A stretch of 38,557 bases of DNA from Acidobacteriota bacterium (GTDB lineage: Bacteria > Acidobacteriota > Terriglobia > Bryobacterales > Bryobacteraceae). Location of the stretch: NCBI GenBank assembly GCA_023436715.1, contig JAEZIJ010000191.1, positions 1-38,557 of the forward strand. The letters are read 5' to 3'. A program made the translations under genes and the position numbers. This document shows positions 23,829-30,919 of the stretch, piece after piece (positions within the stretch are counted from its first letter, which is position 1; each line of letters starts with the position of its first letter). The notes beneath the pieces are model-generated. The model made no database searches. It saw only the letters and a list, made by a program, of their open reading frames with translations, and was not told where the DNA came from.

Positions 23829-25427
23829 ATGGCTTACCGCCGGTCTGTTTTTCTTTACCCCGCCGTCATCGTGGCCTGTTCCGTTCTTGGAGGTATCTTC
23901 GGGCCCGACCTGACAAGCGCCGCATCCGCCGCTTCGTCCGAGGATGACGTCAAAGCCAGCGTCAACGGGTTTACAAAGGTGTATGCCCTCATCGAAAGGA
24001 ATTTCGCCGATCCGCTTACAGCGGACAAGGCGATCTACAAGGGCGCCATTCCCGGCATGCTGCGCACCCTCGACCCTCACTCCAGCTTCTTCGATCCACG
24101 CGAATTCCAGCTCCTGCGAGAAGATCAACGCGGCCATTACTACGGCGTGGGCATGACCATCGGCATCAGCCGCACCGGGAACGGCAAGACCATCTGCATT
24201 TCGCCCTTCCCGGATTCCCCCGCCCATAAAGCCGGAATCCACCCGGGCGATGAGATCCTGGCGGTCGATGACAAGTCTACCGAGAAGCTCAGCATGACGG
24301 AGATAGCCGACCTGCTGAAAGGGCCCCGCGGAACCAGCGTCAAGGTCAGCATCGGACGCTCCGGCCACGAAACGCCTCTTGTCTTCAACCTCACCCGCGA
24401 CGAGATCCCACGCAAGAGCGTGCAGGACGCCTTCTGGCTGAAACCCGGCATTGCCTATGTCGAAATCGCCGCCTTCAACGAGACCACGAGCCGCGAACTC
24501 GAAGAATCGCTGAAGAAGCTCGGCGAGGAGAACATCAAGGGCCTTGTCCTCGACCTGCGCGATAACCCCGGCGGCCTCCTCAACGAGGGAGTGGCCGTTG
24601 CCGGCCGGTTCCTCAGGAAAGGACAGCTCGTCGTTTCGCACCGCGGCCGTGCCTCGGCTGAGAAGCCCTACACCGCCCGGACCGGCAACGGAAACCGCGA
24701 TTACCCGGTCGTCGTGCTCGTTAACCGCTACTCGGCTTCCGCCGCGGAAATCGTCGCGGGCGCCCTCCAGGACCACGATCGGGCCTGGATTCTCGGCGAG
24801 AACACGTTCGGGAAGGGACTGGTTCAGACCGTCTATCCGATGACTGAGAACACCGGCCTCGCCCTCACGACGGCTCGCTACTACACACCCAGCGGCCGGC
24901 TGATCCAGCGCGACTACTCCAACATCTCGTTTTACGATTACTACTTCCGGAAGGATAGCGAGAAGAACAACCTGCTCGACGCCAAGTCCACCGATAGCGG
25001 CCGCACGGTCTACGGAGGCAACGGTATCACTCCCGATGAGAAATTCGCCGATACCAAGCTTGACCGCTTCCAAACCAGCATTCGCCGCAGGTACGTAATG
25101 TTCAATTTCGTCGCGCGCTACCTCGGCACCCACAGCACCAGGATTGCGGCCGGCTGGAACCCCGACACCACCATCATGGAGGACCTCCACCAGTTCCTGC
25201 TCGCCCAGAACGTCACCTTTACTGAGGCCGAGTTCGCCCAGAGTCAGGATTGGCTCAAGCAGGAACTCAAGCGGGAGATGTACTCCAGCGCGATCTCGAT
25301 CGACGACGCCCGCCACCTCGGGATTGAGACCGATCCGGAGGTCGCTCGCGCCATCGAGTCCATGCCGAAAGCGCGCGCCCTGCTTGAGACCGCGAAGAAA
25401 GTCGTAGCGCAGCGACTCGGAAAGTAA
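23829..25427 (+). CDS. ctpA: C-terminal processing protease, S41 family
   Basis: This is a 532-aa periplasmic serine protease of the Prc/CtpA type. The N-terminus has a basic start and hydrophobic core (about residues 7-25) ending in small residues, a signal peptide or anchor. A PDZ domain spans about 95-185, with the carboxylate loop YYGVGMTIG and HPGDEILAVDD. The catalytic dyad is Ser304 in RYSASAAEIVAGAL and Lys329 in ENTFGKGLVQ, 25 residues apart as in the family; LDLRDNPGGLL is also conserved. About 100 extra C-terminal residues (R-rich, helical) follow the core, as in longer bacterial CTPs. A TATACT lies at 23791 upstream. It probably trims or degrades envelope proteins. Confidence 0.93.
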   Translation: MAYRRSVFLYPAVIVACSVLGGIFGPDLTSAASAASSEDDVKASVNGFTKVYALIERNFADPLTADKAIYKGAIPGMLRTLDPHSSFFDPREFQLLREDQRGHYYGVGMTIGISRTGNGKTICISPFPDSPAHKAGIHPGDEILAVDDKSTEKLSMTEIADLLKGPRGTSVKVSIGRSGHETPLVFNLTRDEIPRKSVQDAFWLKPGIAYVEIAAFNETTSRELEESLKKLGEENIKGLVLDLRDNPGGLLNEGVAVAGRFLRKGQLVVSHRGRASAEKPYTARTGNGNRDYPVVVLVNRYSASAAEIVAGALQDHDRAWILGENTFGKGLVQTVYPMTENTGLALTTARYYTPSGRLIQRDYSNISFYDYYFRKDSEKNNLLDAKSTDSGRTVYGGNGITPDEKFADTKLDRFQTSIRRRYVMFNFVARYLGTHSTRIAAGWNPDTTIMEDLHQFLLAQNVTFTEAEFAQSQDWLKQELKREMYSSAISIDDARHLGIETDPEVARAIESMPKARALLETAKKVVAQRLGK

Positions 25428-25430
25428 TTT

Positions 25431-25469
25431 AAGATCGTAGGTCGTGGACCGTGGATCGTGGGTCCACGG
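25431..25469. repeat. Hairpin repeat between ctpA and guaA, copy B
   Basis: Just after the ctpA stop lies a G/T-rich unit related to copy A. CGTGGACC (25443-25450) pairs perfectly with GGTCCACG (25461-25468) around a 10-base loop; an overlapping alternative is CCGTGGA/TCCACGG. It lies 16 bases before the guaA ATG, so it could end the ctpA message or fold in the guaA leader. Confidence 0.65.
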
Positions 25470-25484
25470 CTTCTCACGTCCGAA

Positions 25485-27257
25485 ATGTCAGACTACAGTC
25501 CCGAACCACAGATCACCGTCCTCGACGCAGGCGGCCAATACTGCCATCTGATCGCCCGTAAGGTGCGCGAACATGGCGTCTTTGCCGCGGTGCGGCCGAG
25601 CGATACCCCCGCCGCCGAACTCGCCAAGTCGAAAGGCATCATCATCTCCGGCGGGCCTTCCAGCGTCTACGAGCCTGACAGCCCCACTGTCGATCCGGGC
25701 ATTTTCCGCCTGGGCGTGCCGGTCCTTGGCATCTGCTACGGCCTGCACATCATGGCGCACGTTCTCGGCGGCGATGTTCGCCGGGGCGAAAAGGGCGAGT
25801 ACGGCCTGGCGGTCCTCACTACGACTGCGGCCCCCCTGTTCGAAGGCATCGCCGCTCAGCCCCAGCAAGTCTGGATGAGCCACCGCGACACCGTCCTCGG
25901 GCTTCCGCCCGGTTTTCAGATCGTCGGCACCACCAGCACCTGCGCTGTTGCCGCTATGGCGGACGTCGAGCGCTCCTTCTACGCCGTCCAGTTCCATCCC
26001 GAGGTCGTTCACACCTGCAACGGCAGGCAGATACTCGAAAACTTCGTGCTCCGCATCTGCCGCTGCCAGAACGACTGGAACCCGAAGTACCGCATCCCGA
26101 TCATCACCCGCCGCATTCAGGAAATCGCCGGAGACCGCAATATCTTCTTCTTCGTCAGCGGCGGCGTGGATTCCTCGGTCGCTTTCACCCTCTGTGTTCG
26201 CGCGCTCGGCCCGGGCCGCGTCCGCGGCATCTACGTCGATACCGGCCTGATGCGGGATGGCGAAACCGAGTTCGTCCGCCACACCTTTGACAAGCTCGCC
26301 CCCGGCGCCGTTCTGATCGAACCCGCCGAGCCGCGCTTTCTCGCGGCGCTCGCCGCCTCTCACGACCCCGAGCAGAAGCGCCGCATCATCGGCGAGGAGT
26401 TCGTCGGCATCCAGGAAGAGATCATGGAGTCCGGCCACATCCTGGAAGGCGACTGGATTCTGGGGCAGGGCACGATCTACCCCGACACAATCGAATCGGG
26501 CGGAACCAAGAACGCCGCCGTCATCAAGACGCACCACAACCGCGTGGCTGGTATCCAGCAGTTGATCGCTTCGGGCCGCATCGTCGAGCCGCTCAGTTCG
26601 TTTTACAAGGACGAAGTTCGTGAAATCGGCGAGGAACTCGGCCTGCCCCGCGACCTGCTCCACCGCCACCCGTTCCCCGGACCCGGCCTGGCGATCCGCT
26701 GTCTGTGCTCGGAAGCCGCCGCGCCCGTCCGCCGCACGGACGACGGCTGGCTGCTTCCCATCCATTCCGTCGGCGTGCAAGGCGATTCCCGCACTTACGC
26801 CCCGGTGCTCGCGTTTGACCGCTATCCCGAACCCGCGCTGTTCGACGAGGCGACCACCCTCATCAACCGCCTCTCTGGAGTGAACCGCGCCGTGGCGCTC
26901 ATCGAGAGCCGTACCCCGCTCGCTTCACTTCAGGTCTTTCGAAGCTCGCTCACTCCGGACCGCCTCGCGCGCCTCCGGATCGCCGACGCCGCCGTGCGCC
27001 GCCTCTCTCACCACAGCGGATACGATCGCCAGGTCTGGCAGTTCCCGGTCATCCTCGTCCCGCTCGGCACGCCGGAACGCCCCGATTCCATCGTCCTCCG
27101 GCCCATTGATTCGGTGGATGGAATGACGGCCCGCGCCGTCCCGATGGACCGCGCCCTGCTCGCCGAGATGACCCACGAACTTCTACAACTCGAAGGCATC
27201 TCCGCCGTCTTTTACGACCTCACCCACAAGCCCCCCGGCACCATCGAATGGGAGTAG
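25485..27257 (+). CDS. guaA: GMP synthase (glutamine-hydrolysing), long eukaryote-like type
   Basis: This 590-aa enzyme converts XMP to GMP using glutamine and ATP. The class I glutamine amidotransferase domain covers about 1-195, with nucleophile Cys84 in LGICYGLHIM and His171/Glu173 in FHPEV. The ATP-pyrophosphatase domain begins with the P-loop SGGVDSS (225-231). The C-terminal dimerisation region is about 70 residues longer than in E. coli. It carries LLPIHSVGVQGDSRTY, LTPDRLARLRIADAAV and an end YDLTHKPPGTIEWE, features I recall from animal GMP synthase rather than the short bacterial form. ATG at 25485 is preferred over an upstream GTG at 25458 that lies in the hairpin. Confidence 0.93.
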   Translation: MSDYSPEPQITVLDAGGQYCHLIARKVREHGVFAAVRPSDTPAAELAKSKGIIISGGPSSVYEPDSPTVDPGIFRLGVPVLGICYGLHIMAHVLGGDVRRGEKGEYGLAVLTTTAAPLFEGIAAQPQQVWMSHRDTVLGLPPGFQIVGTTSTCAVAAMADVERSFYAVQFHPEVVHTCNGRQILENFVLRICRCQNDWNPKYRIPIITRRIQEIAGDRNIFFFVSGGVDSSVAFTLCVRALGPGRVRGIYVDTGLMRDGETEFVRHTFDKLAPGAVLIEPAEPRFLAALAASHDPEQKRRIIGEEFVGIQEEIMESGHILEGDWILGQGTIYPDTIESGGTKNAAVIKTHHNRVAGIQQLIASGRIVEPLSSFYKDEVREIGEELGLPRDLLHRHPFPGPGLAIRCLCSEAAAPVRRTDDGWLLPIHSVGVQGDSRTYAPVLAFDRYPEPALFDEATTLINRLSGVNRAVALIESRTPLASLQVFRSSLTPDRLARLRIADAAVRRLSHHSGYDRQVWQFPVILVPLGTPERPDSIVLRPIDSVDGMTARAVPMDRALLAEMTHELLQLEGISAVFYDLTHKPPGTIEWE

Positions 27258-27276
27258 GGGGCATCAGCGTCCATCG

Positions 27277-27322
27277 GCGTTCATCTGCGGCTGATAAAAG
27301 CATTTCGGCCGTCGATGAACGC
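27277..27322. repeat. Inverted repeat between convergent guaA and mutL
   Basis: GCGTTCATC (27277-27285) is perfectly complementary to GATGAACGC (27314-27322), with a 28-base loop. Related words (ATCTGCGG, AACGCAGATG) are repeated on either side. The short gap between two converging genes is where a two-way terminator is expected, but no T-runs flank it. It also resembles interspersed 'TCATCTGCG' elements. Confidence 0.5.
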
Positions 27323-27337
27323 GGATAAACGCAGATG

Positions 27338-29260
27338 TTACATCCTATGGAAGCCCTTCAGAATGTCCCGGAGTGAATACCGCAACGCGATCGGCCGCCC
27401 GTGCGGGCAACTCATCGGGCACTCGGTCTCCGCAAGCGATTTCAACAGCCACTCCATCTTGCCCTGGTCGAGCCTCATGTTGATCTTGATCGCGGCCCGG
27501 CATGCGATCGACGCCGCAATGCCGCGCCGTAAGTCGTCCAGAGACACCCGCCGCAGCTCACGGTCCGCGATTTCCAGAATCTCAAAAACGACTCGCTCGA
27601 TATCCTGGGGATTCACCCCCGCCGGAGCCCCTTTCACCGCGATGGTGCGTTGCCCGAACGGTTCCGTCTCGAATCCCAGCGCCTCCAGTTCAGCCGCGAT
27701 CCGGTCATAGTCCGCCTGCTGCGCCAGCGTGAGCTGTATGACCAGCGGCATCAACAGACGCTGCATTTCCACCCGCCCCGCGGCACGCTGCTTCAGAACC
27801 TTCTCGAACAGGATGCGCTCGTGCGCAACGTGCTGGTCGATGATCCATATGCCATCGCGCCCCGCCGCCACGATGAAGCTCTCGTGAATCTGGCCCAGCG
27901 GCCGCAGGTCCGCCAGCGCCGTCAGGCTCTGCGACAGGTCGGGCACGATCTCCGCCGGGAACCCGCCGTGAGTTTCCGGAATGGGTAGCCGCAGCGGCGC
28001 CTCGGCCGCCGGAGGGTCATTCACCGGGACAGCCGGCGCGCTGAAGTCGAATCGGGCCGCGGGCGGTTGAGGCCCGTGCAGCGTGAACTCCGGAAGTGTT
28101 TCTACCGCGGGCCGCGACGGCTGCGGCATTTCCGACAGCCCCTGCCAGCCCTGCTCCGACACAGCCTGGGAAAACTCCGAATACGGCACCTGCACGGCGG
28201 GCTGAGCGCGTGCCGGCAGCGGAATCGCCGAGACCGGCCTCGATTCCACCAGCGCCTGCCGTAGCGCGTCGCGCACAAAATCATGCACGAAGGATTGCTC
28301 CCGGAACCGCACCTCCGTCTTCGACGGGTGAACGTTCACATCCACCTCGCCCGGATCGCTCTCCAGAAACAACAACGCGAACGGATAGCTGCCCGGAGGA
28401 ATCAGGTTGCGGTACGCCGCCGTGATCGCGTGCAGCAGCAGCCGGTCGCGAATCAGCCGCCCGTTGATGAACAGAAAAATCGAATTGCGGTTGAGCTTCT
28501 GCACCTGCGGGCGCGAGACGAACCCTCGCATCGTGTAAGGCGTTTCCGCCGCATCCTCGCCCGCGCGCCGTGGCGCCTGCCGCACCCCGATATCCACCAG
28601 TTCATCCAGCGTCTGGCTGCCGAACACCTGGTACACGCGGTCGCGCAGCTTCTCCACGGGGGTTACGTTCAGCAGCTCTTTGTTGTCGCTTGTCAGCACG
28701 AACGTCTTGTCCGGGCTTGCCAGGCTGTAATGCGTCACAAGCGATGCGATGTGCGCGAGTTCGGTCTGCTCCGACCGCAGAAACTTTTTCCGCGCGGGGA
28801 CATTGAAAAACAGGTCGCGAGCCGTGATCTGCGTTCCGGGCGCAAGCGCCGCCTCCTCGACCCGCACCATCTTGCCGCCGAGGATTTCCACCCGCATCCC
28901 CGTAGGCTCATCGAGCGCACGTGTTTCAAGTAGGAGGCGTGAAACCGACCCGATGGAAGGCAGAGCTTCGCCCCGGAAGCCCAGAGTGGAGATGCCAAGA
29001 AGATCCTTGGCGCTCGCCAGTTTGCTGGTGGCGTGGCGCTCGAATGCCAGCATGGCGTCATCGCGCAGCATGCCGCACCCGTTGTCGGTGATCCGTATGA
29101 GCCGCCGTCCGCCGCTCTCGACGTCGACGCGAAGGTGAGTCGCCCCCGCATCGAGCGAGTTCTCAAGCAGCTCTTTGACCACCGACGCGGGCCGCTCCAC
29201 CACCTCCCCGGCGGCAATCTTGTTGGCGACGTCGTCGGAGAGAATGCGGATTCGGCCCAT
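27338..29260 (-). CDS. mutL: DNA mismatch repair protein MutL
   Basis: This is a 640-aa GHKL ATPase of mismatch repair. The N-terminal motifs are in order: IAAGEVVERPASVVKELLENS with the Mg-binding Glu/Asn, TDNGCGM, and GFRGEALPS. A proline-rich linker covers about 365-440. The C-terminal domain contains IDQHVAHERILFE, close to the endonuclease motif DQHAx2Ex4E (with Val for Ala), and near the end SCPHGRP, the metal-binding motif. This looks like the nicking type of MutL, unlike E. coli. The true ATG at 29260 opens MGRIRILSDDVANKIAAG. The frame is open upstream through a repeat and is not coding there. mutS is not nearby. Confidence 0.96.
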   Translation of the reverse strand: MGRIRILSDDVANKIAAGEVVERPASVVKELLENSLDAGATHLRVDVESGGRRLIRITDNGCGMLRDDAMLAFERHATSKLASAKDLLGISTLGFRGEALPSIGSVSRLLLETRALDEPTGMRVEILGGKMVRVEEAALAPGTQITARDLFFNVPARKKFLRSEQTELAHIASLVTHYSLASPDKTFVLTSDNKELLNVTPVEKLRDRVYQVFGSQTLDELVDIGVRQAPRRAGEDAAETPYTMRGFVSRPQVQKLNRNSIFLFINGRLIRDRLLLHAITAAYRNLIPPGSYPFALLFLESDPGEVDVNVHPSKTEVRFREQSFVHDFVRDALRQALVESRPVSAIPLPARAQPAVQVPYSEFSQAVSEQGWQGLSEMPQPSRPAVETLPEFTLHGPQPPAARFDFSAPAVPVNDPPAAEAPLRLPIPETHGGFPAEIVPDLSQSLTALADLRPLGQIHESFIVAAGRDGIWIIDQHVAHERILFEKVLKQRAAGRVEMQRLLMPLVIQLTLAQQADYDRIAAELEALGFETEPFGQRTIAVKGAPAGVNPQDIERVVFEILEIADRELRRVSLDDLRRGIAASIACRAAIKINMRLDQGKMEWLLKSLAETECPMSCPHGRPIALRYSLRDILKGFHRM

Positions 29261-29264
29261 AAAC

Positions 29265-29334
29265 AGGTTGTGGGTCGTGCGATGTGGGTTGCCGGCGATT
29301 TCAGCGCCACACAGCCCACAACCTACAACCCACA
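29265..29334. repeat. Inverted G/T-rich repeat upstream of mutL, copy C
   Basis: A left arm of GTGGG units (29265-29291) faces a right arm of the same sequence inverted (29311-29334). AGGTTGTGGG at 29265-29274 is perfectly complementary to CCCACAACCT at 29315-29324, and TGTGGGTTG at 29283-29291 to CAACCCACA at 29326-29334. The two pairings cross, so they are alternatives. The unit matches copies A and D and lies in the mutL 5' leader region. Confidence 0.7.
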
Positions 29335-29440
29335 CTCCAGTCTACTTGATAATGCTCTGATGCGACGCGGGCAGCACGGCAGGCTGCGTCATTGATGCCG
29401 CAGAGATAGCCCGCGCGGGCCCGCCAGGTGCTTCGGAGAT

Positions 29441-29644
29441 TTATGGCGCAACAGAAGATCGCTGGGCCGAGGTGCGACGCACAGTGGCGGCCATACGCGT
29501 GACAGCTTCGGTTTTGCGTGCTTCCTGAATGTTGCTGCGGCTGATTTGCTCAAGTCGCCGCAGAACATAATTACCGCCCGTTTCCTGAGATGGCGTGTTC
29601 TCCGAGAGTAGTAGTCTCAGTTGTTGGCGCTTCGTGTCGCTCAT
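29441..29644 (-). CDS. Small unrecognised protein overlapping the protease-like gene
   Basis: This is a 67-aa basic, polar, helical protein (MSDTKRQQLRLLLSEN at the start). It has no membrane segment and no family that I recognise. Its ATG lies inside the last 74 bases of the upstream gene in another frame, with AGAGG about 10 bases before it; a TTG at 29653 is an alternative. The overlap suggests translational coupling with the SDH_sah-like gene, but chance is possible. It ends in a Ser/Ala/Arg-rich tail. Confidence 0.4.
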   Translation of the reverse strand: MSDTKRQQLRLLLSENTPSQETGGNYVLRRLEQISRSNIQEARKTEAVTRMAATVRRTSAQRSSVAP

Positions 29645-30575
29645 CGTGTCCAACCTCTTTCTCGACGGCCTGCTCGGCCAGATCGGGTTCTCCAGTCTGA
29701 GGTGCTAGTGGGAGCTCATCGCTAAGGAACCGCGGGCCGTCTTCTTGGTTCCTGCCGGTGGGGGGATAGCACGCCACGTCACCCAATAGCGTCACTAGCA
29801 ATTGTTCTTCCATACTGGGATCGCGAACGTTCCTAAACAACTTCTCAGCCTCGATGCGGTCAATCACGAAGTCGTGCGATGGATAATCGTGAATTAGAGA
29901 TTTCAACGCGGCTTCGGAATAGTTTCTGCTTTTGGCTTGAAGCCGCAGTCCGTACTCCCTCGCTACTCGCATTGACCGGCCTGTTTCCCCAACATGTAGG
30001 GGATCAATTTGATTATAGATCCCGGAGAACAGGCCGGTTGTTAACTCAGCGGCGATTTCGCTTGCCGTCCGGAGGGTCGCATTCCGGCCGACCCCGCCCT
30101 TAAACCGCGACAGAAAGCGTTCAAAACAGTTGTACGCCTTATCCTGCAACGACGTCAGCGCGGTGTCGACGATCAGGCCCGACTGGGACTCCGAAACCTC
30201 ATCTCGTTTCCACAACTGTGTATCCAGTGGCCCGAATTCTCCAAAACTCGTGATCACGACTTCCTGTGCCCCAAGCGCCACCAAGGTTCCGGCACTTTTG
30301 CACAGGCCCGAGGTCAGGAAGGTGAAGTTGCCGTACCGGTGTTGCAGGTAGTGGGACATCTTGTAGGCGGCATCCGGATCGCCACCCCAAGTCAGCATGA
30401 TCAGCAAGAGATTTCTCCTGCAGCGCCGGAATTCACAAGCCTCCATCATCTTTCTGGCGATCGGGTATGCTATTCCGCCGCTGAAGAATAGCACGTCGGC
30501 GTCGCGCTGCTCTGCGATGGAATTCGCGACATTTTCGATGGTGAGTTCGTTCGGAGGTTGCGGTTCAGTTTCCAT
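29571..30575 (-). CDS. SDH_sah / ClpP-fold serine protease-like protein
   Basis: This is a 334-aa soluble protein. The core looks like the crotonase/ClpP-type fold of the 'serine dehydrogenase proteinase' (SDH_sah) family. FFSGGIAYPIARKM comes near residue 31 and LIMLTWGGDPDAAYKMSHYL around 58-77. The likely nucleophile is Ser94 in LCKSAGTLVALGA, followed by SFGEFGPLDTQL. Proteins of this family have a membrane or cytosolic protease-like role, poorly defined. The ATG at 30575 opens METEPQPPNEL; the frame is open 114 bases more, but those residues read through a tRNA-like remnant and are not protein-like. No signal peptide is seen. The base composition is AT-richer than the flanks, suggesting transfer. 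The C-terminus is acidic and Thr-rich. Confidence 0.7.
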   Translation of the reverse strand: METEPQPPNELTIENVANSIAEQRDADVLFFSGGIAYPIARKMMEACEFRRCRRNLLLIMLTWGGDPDAAYKMSHYLQHRYGNFTFLTSGLCKSAGTLVALGAQEVVITSFGEFGPLDTQLWKRDEVSESQSGLIVDTALTSLQDKAYNCFERFLSRFKGGVGRNATLRTASEIAAELTTGLFSGIYNQIDPLHVGETGRSMRVAREYGLRLQAKSRNYSEAALKSLIHDYPSHDFVIDRIEAEKLFRNVRDPSMEEQLLVTLLGDVACYPPTGRNQEDGPRFLSDELPLAPQTGEPDLAEQAVEKEVGHDERHEAPTTETTTLGEHAISGNGR

Positions 30576-30919
30576 GATAGCCGTACAATAGTAACCAATC
30601 CTGTGGTCCGAATCCATCCCCGCCCAAAAAATCTGCCAGCAACGGTTACTGCCCGACATCGTACACCGGAGCGTGGAACAGTCCGGCACCTACCGCCCCA
30701 AGTTAACGAATACAAAGGGAATTCAGTATCGTATTCGACGTGATCGGAACTTCATCTGGGCAAATACGAACGGGAGTGCCTGTTTCAGCGGTCGGGTGGC
30801 TTCACGGACGAACAATGTGCAACCCGCTGTGAGCGCCGACCCCATGTCAGTCCGATGCGGGAGGCCGCTGGCTCCTACAGCCCACAGCCTACAACCCACG
30901 ACCAGCTGCGTCCCACGAT
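30576..30919. other. Non-coding stretch with tRNA-like remnant and repeat
   Basis: These 344 bases hold no convincing gene. At 30601-30625 the plus strand resembles the T arm and 3' acceptor strand of a tRNA (GTGG, loop TCCGAAT, CCAT, then CCCCGCCCA), but no matching 5' part exists. The middle shows nothing I can name. At the right end (30874-30900) lies another copy of the G/T-rich repeat, inverted (CCTACAGCCCACAGCCTACAACCCACG broken at 20 bases: CCTACAGCCCACAGCCTACA). Confidence 0.45.
30874..30900. repeat. G/T-rich repeat after the TolC-family gene, copy D
   Basis: On the plus strand this reads CTACAGCCCACAGCCTACAA and then CCCACG, the complement of the GTGGG unit. It closely matches the right arm of copy C (ACAGCCCACAACCTACAACC). 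It lies just downstream of the TolC-family stop codon, in its 3' untranslated region. Confidence 0.7.

Noticed and set aside
23802..25316. A 504-codon minus-strand frame opposite the S41 protease
   Set aside because: The plus strand has signal peptide, PDZ and Ser/Lys dyad; the antisense frame has no recognisable domain.
25488..26780. A 430-codon minus-strand frame opposite guaA
   Set aside because: It is antisense to an unmistakable GMP synthase.
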